Positions 7,198 through 14,454 of a stretch of DNA of 64,000 bases are shown in pieces; position 1 is the stretch's first letter; every line of letters starts with the position of its first letter. Location of the stretch: the NCBI GenBank assembly GCA_041627895.1, contig JBFKQC010000004.1, forward strand, positions 37,502 through 101,501, read 5' to 3'. The stretch comes from JBFKQC01 sp041627895. Lineage in GTDB: Bacteria > Pseudomonadota > Alphaproteobacteria > Rhodobacterales > Rhodobacteraceae. The position numbers and the translations under genes were made by a program. The notes under the pieces are model-generated. The model searched no databases. It was not told the origin of the DNA and was given only the letters and a program-made list of their open reading frames with translations.

Positions 7198-7215
7198 GCT
7201 GGTTGCTGTTGCGGC

Positions 7216-7244
7216 GAGCGTGACACAGATTTTGTGTCTGTCAA
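7216..7244 (-). promoter_or_regulatory. Candidate promoter with overlapping dyad operator for the 7.02-7.21 kb transcript
   Basis: On the minus strand a perfect -35 TTGACA (7244-7239) lies 7 bases after the stop of the yhhQ-like gene. The 17-base spacer is filled by the inverted repeat GACACA-N5-TGTGTC (7238-7222). The -10 position reads ACGCTC, a weak match, as is common in Rhodobacterales. The dyad in the spacer suggests a repressor or spacer-twisting activator. Confidence 0.45.
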
Positions 7245-7250
7245 ACGTTT

Positions 7251-7883
7251 TTACGCAACGCGTGCCATCATTCTGCCGACGATGAGTCGGAACGGCACCA
7301 GCGCGATCAGCGCGATGGCAAGCTTGACGCCCCAGTCGGCGACCGCGAGCGAAACCCACAGCGGCGCGTCCGGCCCTGCGCCCAGCATCGGCAGCACCTG
7401 GTTCGCCCAGCCGACGTCGTTTGCGGGCTCCAGCGCGGCAAGCGCGGCCGAAAAGGCGATGGTGAAGAAGATCGCGGTATCCACCGTGCTGCCCACCAGC
7501 GTCGAGGCCAGCGGCGCGCGCCACCAGCTGCCCTGTCGCAGGCGGTCGAAGATCGCGACGTCGATCAGCTGTGCGGTCAGGAAGGCCAGACCCGAGCCCA
7601 TGGCGATCCGCCAGGTCACGGCTGGGTATTCGAACCCGTCGCCCTGCAGCATCACCTGCGTGCCGATCAACGAACAGGCGACGCCGGTCAGGAACCCGGC
7701 GAACACCACGCGGCGGGCCATGGCCGGGCCGTAGACGCGGTTCATCACGTCGGTGACGAGGAAGGCGAAGGGATAGGTGAAGGCGCCCCAGGTCAGCCAC
7801 TGGCCGAACAGGAACTGCACCAGGATGTTCGAGGCGACCACGATGGCCGCCATGGCGAGAACGCCGGGAAGAAGTCGGGACAT
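7251..7883 (-). CDS. Queuosine precursor transporter, YhhQ/VUT family
   Basis: 210 aa from ATG 7883 (MSRLLPGVLAMA). An integral membrane protein with about six helices; family marks are FTYPFAFLVTDVMNRVYG near the N-terminus, LAFLTAQLIDVAIFDRLR, and ASTLVGSTVDTAIFF. In E. coli YhhQ imports queuosine precursors (preQ0/preQ1) for tRNA modification. I looked for a preQ1 riboswitch in the 85 bases before the start and found no convincing one. It ends just before the putative promoter of the structured RNA. Confidence 0.88.
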   Translation of the reverse strand: MSRLLPGVLAMAAIVVASNILVQFLFGQWLTWGAFTYPFAFLVTDVMNRVYGPAMARRVVFAGFLTGVACSLIGTQVMLQGDGFEYPAVTWRIAMGSGLAFLTAQLIDVAIFDRLRQGSWWRAPLASTLVGSTVDTAIFFTIAFSAALAALEPANDVGWANQVLPMLGAGPDAPLWVSLAVADWGVKLAIALIALVPFRLIVGRMMARVA

Positions 7884-7968
7884 GTCGGGTTCCGTTTTGG
7901 CAAGGTTGCGGAGACTTGGTCCCGCCGGGGGACGTGCCGCTCTAACGCCGCTGCGCGGCGCGCGCAAG

Positions 7969-8862
7969 TCACTGCCGCAGCCGGTATTCCACGAATTCGG
8001 TGCGCTGGAAGCTGCGATAATTGTCGTCCGAGATCATCGTCAGGCGGATATCGCCTGCCGCGTCCCGCCAGACGGCGAGCCCCTCGAGGTTGTCGTGGGT
8101 GCCGGTCGTGGTTTCGAAGATCAGCCGCTCGTCGTCGATCCGGTCGCCGCTGACCCGAAAGCTGCGCACCCGGCTGACGAAGCCGAATATGCCGTTCAGG
8201 TGACGTTCCAGCAGGTAAAGCCGGCCGTCCGGGCCGAAATCGGCGCCAACCGGCAGGAACTCGTCACGGCGCGTTATCGAAAAGGGCCTGGCCCATTTTC
8301 CGTTCCGGTAGCGATAGACCGGGAACGGCCGCGACATGCGCCCGGACCGCTCGGGCAAGGTATAGATCGCGCCGTCCGGTCCGATCGCCAGCGCCTCGAG
8401 CGACGAGTTGTTCTGCATCGTCTCGAAATCGGGGTGCCGCGGCAGCCAGGCGGCCTCGGACCGCGGGTCGCGGTAGGTCCAGACCCGGTGGATCGCTTCG
8501 AACGAGACATAGATGCGCCCGTCGTCGCGCAGGGCCAGCCCCTCGGCGTCGGTCTCGAACCGGGCCAGCGGGCCGCCGTCGGTGTTCTTCAGCGGCCGCA
8601 GCGGCCCGGCCTCGATCCCGGCGATATGCGCGCCGTCACGGCGCAGCCGTCCCTCGACGATATGGCCGCGGTCGCTGATCACCAGGAACCGCGTGCCGTC
8701 GGCGGTCAACTCGATGCCGGAAAACCCCCCGAAGGCGCGGTCGCGCTCTGTCCAGGTGTAGGTGCCGAGGTATTCCGCGCGCGGGCCGGGGCGGGCCATT
8801 CCGCCCAGCGCGAGGCAAAGCAGAACGGTCCCGATCAGCGTGACGACAGGACGTTTGCGCAT
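7969..8862 (-). CDS. Exported phytase-like/esterase-like beta-propeller protein
   Basis: 297 aa. A signal peptide (residues 1 to about 23) leads to a beta-propeller-like domain with repeated acidic turns: FGGFSGIELTADGTRFLVISD, ETDAEGLALRDDGRIYVSF, SSLEALAIGPDGAIYTLPER and NLEGLAVWRD. This pattern fits the phytase-like domain found in proteins annotated as esterase-like activity of phytase; true activity is untested. Its start lies inside the last 28 bases of mepA, so the two are translationally coupled and probably share a cell-envelope context. Confidence 0.75.
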   Translation of the reverse strand: MRKRPVVTLIGTVLLCLALGGMARPGPRAEYLGTYTWTERDRAFGGFSGIELTADGTRFLVISDRGHIVEGRLRRDGAHIAGIEAGPLRPLKNTDGGPLARFETDAEGLALRDDGRIYVSFEAIHRVWTYRDPRSEAAWLPRHPDFETMQNNSSLEALAIGPDGAIYTLPERSGRMSRPFPVYRYRNGKWARPFSITRRDEFLPVGADFGPDGRLYLLERHLNGIFGFVSRVRSFRVSGDRIDDERLIFETTTGTHDNLEGLAVWRDAAGDIRLTMISDDNYRSFQRTEFVEYRLRQ

Positions 8863-9764
8863 TGCTTAGGCAGGTCGGCGATGACGTATTCGCGCCGCGG
8901 CTTCGGCGGCGGCGCATTCGGATTCGGCGGCGGCGGATTCAGGATGTCATGCACCCATTTCTGCGCGTCCGCGCAGCCGTCGCCCGTCGGCGGCGGGTTC
9001 TGGTCGACGCAGCCGACGGCGCCCTTCGGACAGTTCAGCCGGACATGGAAGTGATAGTGATGCCCCCACCAGGGCCGGATCTTGCGCAGCCAGGCGCGGT
9101 CGCCGGTCTCGTCGTTGCACATCTGCACCTTGGCGCCGGGAAAGATGAAGATCCGCGCCACCGCCGGATCGCTTGCGGCGGCCTTCAGCAGGGCGTGGTG
9201 CGCGCGCGTCCAGTTGCCGTTGACATAGGCGCCGTTGGCGCGGCGCATCGAGATCGACGAGATGTTCTCGCGCTCGGATGCGCTGAGCCCGAGATCGGTG
9301 GCGGGCCGCAGCCAGATGTCGATGTCCAGCCCGATCTGGTGGCTGCTGTGCCCGCTCAGCATCGGACCGCCGCGCGGCTGGCTGATGTCGCCGATGTAAA
9401 GCCCGTTCCAGCCGGGCAGCGCCGCGGCCCGGGCAGACAGGCGCTGGACATAGGCGATGGCTTCGGGATGGCCCCAGTTGCGATTGCGCGAAAGCCGCAT
9501 CGCCTGCCAGGTGGGGCCGGTTTCGGGCAGGCGCTCGCCGCCGGCGAGGCAGCCCTTGGCATAGCCGCCATGCGGCGCGGGCGTCTGGGTCGAGGCGTTG
9601 CGTTTGGCCCCGAACAACGACTTGGCCAGCGTCGTGGGGTCGATGTTGGACGCCGCGACCGAGATCGCGGCCGGCACGACGGCCGACGCCTGTCGCGGGG
9701 GATCGCCCGGCGCGCAGCCCGCTGCGGCAAGGATCAGGGCGAAGGCTGCGAGGACACGGGCCAT
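8835..9764 (-). CDS. mepA: Penicillin-insensitive murein DD-endopeptidase
   Basis: 309 aa. An M74-family zinc enzyme that cuts D-Ala-mDAP cross-links in peptidoglycan. The N-terminus is a hydrophobic leader with a lipobox-like AAAGC (Cys17), so it may be a periplasmic lipoprotein. Zinc and catalytic segments are present: MLSGHSSHQIGLDIDIW and WWGHHYHFHVRLNCP, plus the family Cys residues (KGCLAGG, QMCNDETG, VGCVDQN, DGCADAQ). A Pro-rich linker (NPPPPNPNAPPPKP) precedes the end. It overlaps the upstream MFS gene by 31 bases and the downstream phytase-like gene by 28. Confidence 0.93.
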   Translation of the reverse strand: MARVLAAFALILAAAGCAPGDPPRQASAVVPAAISVAASNIDPTTLAKSLFGAKRNASTQTPAPHGGYAKGCLAGGERLPETGPTWQAMRLSRNRNWGHPEAIAYVQRLSARAAALPGWNGLYIGDISQPRGGPMLSGHSSHQIGLDIDIWLRPATDLGLSASERENISSISMRRANGAYVNGNWTRAHHALLKAAASDPAVARIFIFPGAKVQMCNDETGDRAWLRKIRPWWGHHYHFHVRLNCPKGAVGCVDQNPPPTGDGCADAQKWVHDILNPPPPNPNAPPPKPRREYVIADLPKQCANVLSSR

Positions 9765-11134
9765 GACACGTCTCTTCTGCCGTCAGGGTTGACCCAGCGT
9801 AGCAGAATCAGCGCCAGAAGGAACAGCCCGATCAGCGGCGTGACGCCGATCCGCTGGCTTCCGCTCAGGTCGCTGGTGATCGCGATCGCCGCAGGCGCGA
9901 GGAAGGTCGTGGCCTTGCCGGCCAGCGCGTAAAGCCCGAAAGCCTCGGTCATCCGTCCGGGGTTGGACTGGCGCACCATCATCGTCCGGCTCGCCGCCTG
10001 CAGCGACCCGCCCGCCGCGCCGATCAGCGCGCCGCAGACGTAGAACGCGTAATCCGGCGCGTTGGAGCCTTCGGCAAAGGTGATCCCCAGCACCGTGGTG
10101 CGGGATATCGTCACGATCACGACAGCCACCGCGATCAGGACGTAGATCGAGACCAGGATCACCGGCTTTGGCCCATATGCCCGGTCGGCCTGGCCCCCGG
10201 CCCAGGCGAAGATCGCGCCGGTGATCGCCGCCATGATCCCGAAGACGCCAATGTCGATCACCGTCCAGCCGAGCACGCCGAAAGCGTAGATGCCGCCGAA
10301 GGTGTACATCCCGTTCAGCGAGTCGCGGTAGAACATCGAACTGCCGAGATAGGCGGTAAGAGAGGTGTTTCCCGGCAGGCTCTTCAGTGTCGCCCACAGG
10401 TCGCGCAGGCCCTGCGCCACCGGCGCGCCGCGCACCACCTCGTGCCGCGGCTCGCGCACCCACAGGAAGAACGGCACCATGAAGGCCGCATACCACAGCG
10501 CGGTGAACGGCCCGACCGAGCGCGTGCCTTCCCGCGCCGCGGGTTCCAGGCCCAGGATCGGCTCGATCCCGATCAGCGTGACGCCCCGGTCGCTTTCGGC
10601 GAAGAACAGCAGCACCAGCGCCAGCGCCATGACGCCGCCCAGATACCCCCAGGCCCAGCCCGAACCGGATATCGCGCCGATCTCGTTCCGGTCGCCGAGC
10701 GAGGGCAGCATCGCGTTGGTGAAGATCGTGGCGAATTCCATGCCGATCAGCCCGATGCCGAAAAAGAACAGCAGGGTCACGATGTCGAAACTGTCGGGAT
10801 GCGCCAGCCAAAGTCCCGAGGCGCCGGCGACGTACAGGACGGAAAACCCCCAGATCCAGGGCATCCGGCGCCCGGTGCTGTCGGCCACCGCGCCGAAGAT
10901 CGGTGCGAGCACCGCGATCATCAGCCCGGCGGCGGTCAGCCCGTAGCCCCAATAGGCCTGTGCCTGGGCCTTTGCCGCCATCTCGGAAAACCCGTCCGCC
11001 GTCAGCCGGTCGGACACGATCTCGGCGAAGAACGGCCCGAAGGTGAAGGTCAACAGCAAGGTGTTGTAGGGCTGGCTGGCCCAGTCGAACATCATCCAGC
11101 CCCAGATGCGCCGTCGCGCGCTGATCTCGGCCAT
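9734..11134 (-). CDS. MFS transporter, UMF1/Atg22-like family
   Basis: 466 aa from ATG 11134 (MAEISARRRIWG), preferred over an upstream ATG because a G-rich ribosome site is spaced for it. About 12 membrane helices. RIWGWMMFDWASQPYNTLL is the family opening; IFGAVADSTGRRMPW is the A-type MFS loop; GAAGGSLQAASRTMMVRQ and TEAFGLYALAGKATTF lie in the second half. Members are thought to export amino acids or peptides, but no substrate can be read here. The 3' end overlaps mepA, suggesting an operon for envelope recycling; a role in moving muropeptide products is only a guess. Confidence 0.8.
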   Translation of the reverse strand: MAEISARRRIWGWMMFDWASQPYNTLLLTFTFGPFFAEIVSDRLTADGFSEMAAKAQAQAYWGYGLTAAGLMIAVLAPIFGAVADSTGRRMPWIWGFSVLYVAGASGLWLAHPDSFDIVTLLFFFGIGLIGMEFATIFTNAMLPSLGDRNEIGAISGSGWAWGYLGGVMALALVLLFFAESDRGVTLIGIEPILGLEPAAREGTRSVGPFTALWYAAFMVPFFLWVREPRHEVVRGAPVAQGLRDLWATLKSLPGNTSLTAYLGSSMFYRDSLNGMYTFGGIYAFGVLGWTVIDIGVFGIMAAITGAIFAWAGGQADRAYGPKPVILVSIYVLIAVAVVIVTISRTTVLGITFAEGSNAPDYAFYVCGALIGAAGGSLQAASRTMMVRQSNPGRMTEAFGLYALAGKATTFLAPAAIAITSDLSGSQRIGVTPLIGLFLLALILLRWVNPDGRRDVSWPVSSQPSP

Positions 11135-11204
11135 CGATCTCATCCCCCTGTCGCAGGTGATATGACAGCCAATCCCCCCGCGGCGCAACCTGCAAGTTCA
11201 GGTG

Positions 11205-11747
11205 TTAAGTGCTCTCGGCGGCCGGCGGCCAGGGGCGCGCGGCGTCGGCGTCGATCCAGGCGGCGACCCAGCGCGGCAAGTCGGGGCTGGTCTGGCGCGC
11301 GCCCAGCGCCTCGATCACCTTGACCGGCGCGACGATGCCGTCACGTCCGGTAACCGCCGCGCGGTACAGCGCCTGGCTGGCGCAGCTTCCGTCGCGTTTC
11401 CACATCGTCTGTTCCAGGTAGATGAACCGGTCGTCCCATCCGACGCAGCGGCTGTGCATCTCGATCCGCTCGAACGGCCGCACCCGCTGCCGCCAGCGCA
11501 CCGAGACCCCGGCCATCGCGAAGGACCAGCGCCCGCGGCGAAGCACGCCGATCAGTCCGGTCCGCTGCGCCAGCGGGATCCGGCCCAGATCGTAGATCGT
11601 CAGCGACCGGCCATTGTTCAGCTCGAGCCACATATCGATGTCCCACGGCCAGCAGATGTGGTGCGACACATGGGTGTCGGTCAGCGCCAGCGGCGGCGAC
11701 GAGCGGAAGATCGCGAGTTCCTTGAGCATGCGGACGAAGGGGTACAT
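11205..11747 (-). CDS. Hotdog-fold acyl-CoA thioesterase family protein
   Basis: 180 aa. A single hotdog domain of the 4HBT/THEM6-like type: DTHVSHHICWPWDIDMWLELN is the typical active-site strand with Asp in DIDMWLELNNGR, then RRGRWSFAMAGVSVRWRQRV and ERIEMHSRCVGWDDRFIYLEQ. These proteins are annotated as acyl-CoA thioesterases or as 4-hydroxybenzoyl-CoA thioesterase relatives; substrate unknown. It is the first gene leftward of a MerR-type-looking promoter at 11787-11803 and is followed by the MFS gene after 70 bases. Confidence 0.75.
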   Translation of the reverse strand: MYPFVRMLKELAIFRSSPPLALTDTHVSHHICWPWDIDMWLELNNGRSLTIYDLGRIPLAQRTGLIGVLRRGRWSFAMAGVSVRWRQRVRPFERIEMHSRCVGWDDRFIYLEQTMWKRDGSCASQALYRAAVTGRDGIVAPVKVIEALGARQTSPDLPRWVAAWIDADAARPWPPAAEST

Positions 11748-11786
11748 GGCAACGCCCTCCTTTCATCCCGGATACGTTGTCTGACA

Positions 11787-11803
11787 CTTACGTAAACGTC
11801 AAG
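11787..11803 (-). promoter_or_regulatory. Possible MerR-type promoter/operator of the thioesterase gene
   Basis: Minus strand: CTTGACGTTTACGTAAG, a -35-like TTGACG merged with the dyad ACGT-TT-ACGT and the palindrome TTACGTAA. Dyads placed right after the -35 are typical of MerR-family promoters, and acyl-CoA regulators of the LiuR kind bind ACGT-containing dyads. The -10 is not obvious, so this stays tentative. Confidence 0.35.
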
Positions 11804-11891
11804 ATATGACGCCACGGCACCCGCGCCTTGCCACTGCGGCGCGACGCGCATAGGTCTTGGCGAACGCAAGAGATGCCAACACGGACGGGCC

Positions 11892-12179
11892 ATGACCTCG
11901 CTTTACGAAATCCTCAAGCTGATCCTCGACGTCGCCTGGTTCATCATGATCGTGCACATCATCATGAGCTGGCTGATCAGCTTCCAGGTGCTGAACCTGC
12001 GGCAGCCGGTGGTGCATCAGATCTGGTACGGGCTGAACCGTCTGCTGGAGCCGCTTTATGCCCCGATCCGGCGCTTTTTGCCCGACATGGGCGGGCTTGA
12101 CCTGGCGCCGCTGGTGGCGCTGATCGCGGTCTATGCGCTGAGGATCATCCTGGCGAACAACGCGCCGGCGTTCGCCTGA
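11892..12179 (+). CDS. YggT family membrane protein
   Basis: 95 aa, four-segment or two-helix-pair membrane protein with the YggT signature: ILKLILDVAWFIMIVHIIMS, then a short loop LISFQVLNLRQPVVHQIWYG, LNRLLEPLYAPIRRFLPDMG and DLAPLVALIAVYALRIIL. Family members are linked to osmotic tolerance or division-site organisation in other bacteria; the molecular role is not known. It lies upstream of recQ by 90 bases on the same strand, and may be co-transcribed with it. Confidence 0.9.
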   Translation: MTSLYEILKLILDVAWFIMIVHIIMSWLISFQVLNLRQPVVHQIWYGLNRLLEPLYAPIRRFLPDMGGLDLAPLVALIAVYALRIILANNAPAFA

Positions 12180-12269
12180 GGCCGGCCGGGCACCGGGGCC
12201 TTGTTCACCGAATCTTCATCTGCGATGGTCAGACCGGCAAGAGCAGTTTGAAGAAAATTATCGAGGCCC

Positions 12270-14306
12270 ATGGACCGCGCCGCCGAGCTTCTGTCCACCG
12301 TGTTCGGATTCGACAGCTTCCGTCCCGGCCAGGCCGAGATCGTCGAGGCCGTCGTGCGGGGCCGGAACGTGCTGGCGATCATGCCAACAGGCGGCGGCAA
12401 GTCGCTGTGCTACCAGTTGCCCGCGCTTTGCCGCGAGGGCGTGACGGTGGTGATCTCGCCGCTGATCGCGCTGATGCGCGACCAGGTGCGCGCCCTGACC
12501 GAGGCCGGCGTCGCGGCCGGTGCGCTGACCTCGGGCAACACCGCGGAAGAGACCGACGCGGTGTTCGACGCGCTCGAGCGGGGCGAACTGCGGCTGTTGT
12601 ACATGGCGCCGGAAAGGCTGGCCTCGGGCGGGACGCACGCGTTGCTGCGCCGGATCGGCACCGGGCTGATCGCGGTCGACGAGGCGCATTGCGTCAGCCA
12701 GTGGGGCCACGATTTCCGTCCCGACTACCTGCGCATCGGCGAATTGCGCCGCGCGCTCGGCGTGCCGCTGGCGGCCTTTACCGCCACGGCGGATGCCGAA
12801 ACCCGGGACGAGATCGTCGCGCGGCTGTTCGACGGGGCCGATCCGCTGACCTTTCTGCGCGGCTTCGACCGGCCCAACATCCACCTGGCGTTTCAGCCCA
12901 AGGACACGCCGCGCCGCCAGATCCTGGACTTTGCCGAAGCGCGGCGCGGGCAGTCCGGAATCGTCTATTGCGGCACCCGCGCCAAGACCGAGACGCTGGC
13001 CGCCGCCCTGCGCGAGGCCGGGCACGCGGCGTGCCACTATCACGGCGGCATGGAGGCGGGCGACCGCCGCCGCGTCGAGACCCGGTTCCAGCAGGAAGAC
13101 GGGCTGATCGTCGTCGCCACCGTCGCCTTCGGCATGGGCGTGGACAAGCCCGATATCCGCTGGGTCGCGCATGCCGACCTGCCGAAGTCGATCGAGGCCT
13201 ATTACCAGGAAATCGGCCGCGCCGGCCGCGACGGCGCGCCGGCCGAGACGCTGACGCTTTACGGCCCCGACGACATCCGCCTGCGCCGCAGCCAGATCGA
13301 CGAAAGCCTGGCACCGCCCGAGCGGCGCGAGGCGGATCACGGGCGGCTGAACGCGCTGCTCGGTCTGGCAGAGACGCTGAAATGCCGCCGCGCGGCGCTG
13401 CTTTCGTATTTCGCAGAGGATGCGCCGGCCTGCGGCAACTGCGACCTGTGCGACACGCCGCCCGAAGTGTTCGACGGCACCGAGGCGGTGCGCAAGGCGC
13501 TGTCGGCGGCGCTGCGCACCGGCGAAAGCTTTGGCGCCGGGCACCTGATCGATATCCTGACCGGCACCGCCACCGACAAGGTCACGGCGCGGCGCCACGA
13601 CGAGTTGCCGACCTTCGGCGTCGGGCGCGAGTTCGAGCGGCGGCAATGGCAGGCGATCTTCCGGCAGATGATGGGCCGCGACCTGATGCGCCCCGACCCC
13701 GCGCGGCACGGCGCGTTGCGGATGACCGGCGCGGCGCGGCCGATCCTGCGCGGCGAGGCGGAAATCACGCTGCGCCGTGACACGATCCGCAAGGCCGCGG
13801 CGCGGCCCGCGCCGAAAATGCTGGTGGCCGAGGAAAACGCGCCGCTTCTCGCTGCGCTCAAGGCCAAGCGCCGCGCGCTTGCCGAGGCGGCACGGGTGCC
13901 GGCCTACGTGATCTTCACCGACCGCACGCTGATCGAGATGGCCGAGGTGCGGCCCATGACGCTGGACGACATGGCACGGATCAGCGGGGTCGGCGCGAAA
14001 AAGCTCGACCGCTACGGGCGCGCGTTCCTGGAAATCGTCGCGGGCGACGCGCCGCCGCCCGAGCATCCGGCGCGGCTGCGGCTGGCGGGCCGCGGCGAGG
14101 GCGATCTGTACGACCGGCTGCTGCAGGCGCAGGCGCGGCTGGCGCGCGGCGATGGCACCGGCAAGCCGATGAGCTGTTCCGCGCCGCTGCTGGCCAGGGT
14201 CGCGGCGCTGAAATCCGCCGATATGGAGGCGCTTGCCCGGCTGCTGGGCGAGCGGCGGGCGGAACGCTTCGGCCCCGCGTTTCTGGAAATCCTGGAAAGC
14301 GCCTGA
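12270..14306 (+). CDS. recQ: ATP-dependent DNA helicase RecQ
   Basis: 678 aa. A 3'-5' DNA helicase for recombination and replication-fork repair. Domains in order: helicase lobe 1 with Walker A PTGGGKS (39-45) and DEAH (137-140) followed by the RecQ loop CVSQWGHDFRPDY; lobe 2 with FGMGVDKPDIRWVAH and YYQEIGRAGRDG; a zinc-binding Cys set (LKCRRAALLSYF, CGNCDLC); the winged-helix RQC domain with FGAGHLIDILTG; and an HRDC domain with GVGAKKLDRYGRAFLEIV. About 70 residues follow HRDC, ending in AERFGPAFLEILES, which looks like a second, HRDC-like tail. Confidence 0.96.
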   Translation: MDRAAELLSTVFGFDSFRPGQAEIVEAVVRGRNVLAIMPTGGGKSLCYQLPALCREGVTVVISPLIALMRDQVRALTEAGVAAGALTSGNTAEETDAVFDALERGELRLLYMAPERLASGGTHALLRRIGTGLIAVDEAHCVSQWGHDFRPDYLRIGELRRALGVPLAAFTATADAETRDEIVARLFDGADPLTFLRGFDRPNIHLAFQPKDTPRRQILDFAEARRGQSGIVYCGTRAKTETLAAALREAGHAACHYHGGMEAGDRRRVETRFQQEDGLIVVATVAFGMGVDKPDIRWVAHADLPKSIEAYYQEIGRAGRDGAPAETLTLYGPDDIRLRRSQIDESLAPPERREADHGRLNALLGLAETLKCRRAALLSYFAEDAPACGNCDLCDTPPEVFDGTEAVRKALSAALRTGESFGAGHLIDILTGTATDKVTARRHDELPTFGVGREFERRQWQAIFRQMMGRDLMRPDPARHGALRMTGAARPILRGEAEITLRRDTIRKAAARPAPKMLVAEENAPLLAALKAKRRALAEAARVPAYVIFTDRTLIEMAEVRPMTLDDMARISGVGAKKLDRYGRAFLEIVAGDAPPPEHPARLRLAGRGEGDLYDRLLQAQARLARGDGTGKPMSCSAPLLARVAALKSADMEALARLLGERRAERFGPAFLEILESA

Positions 14307-14340
14307 CGGACCGGCAGCCTTGGCGGGCCTGCCCGGTCCG
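14307..14340. terminator. Hairpin between convergent recQ and the hybrid kinase
   Basis: CGGACCGG-CAG (14307-14317) pairs with CTG-C-CCGGTCCG (14329-14340), starting right after the recQ stop. There is no T-run, so it is a weak or rho-assisted terminator at best. Confidence 0.4.
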
Positions 14341-14454
14341 CCGGCATGGCGGCGGCGGACTTGACCGGGGCACCCGGGGACGGCGTGCCCGCGGCAGAGC
14401 GGTGGGATATGTGGGCGGCCGGCCCTACTCGGGGCGCCTGCACCCCGCGGAAAC

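Larger units (their letters stand above)
7024..7210 (-). ncRNA. Candidate structured small RNA or leader with a perfect anti-16S segment
   Basis: A minus-strand transcript from just after the yhhQ-like stop to the terminator would be about 185 nt. It could fold as nested stems: AGTGTC (7182-7177) with GACACT (7091-7086); CAGTCGGA with TCCGATTG directly inside it; and, enclosed, AGGC/GCCT around ATGACC, GGGC-A-GCCC, and a 6-bp hairpin AAGGGT-GAGA-ACCCTT with a GNRA loop (complement of 7097-7112). It ends in a T-run terminator. No Rfam family came to mind. The paired blocks and terminator are seen directly; that it is a stable RNA is inference. Confidence 0.5.

Noticed and set aside
7884..7968. 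A preQ1 riboswitch before the queuosine precursor transporter
   Set aside because: I searched the short leader for the preQ1-I and preQ1-II core motifs and found no good fit.
12258..14066. Long open frames antisense to recQ, serC/serA, addBA, the macroglobulin gene and others
   Set aside because: Their products are Arg/Gly/Ala/His-rich with no domain signal and mirror the codon structure of the well-identified genes on the other strand; they are the usual result of high GC content.
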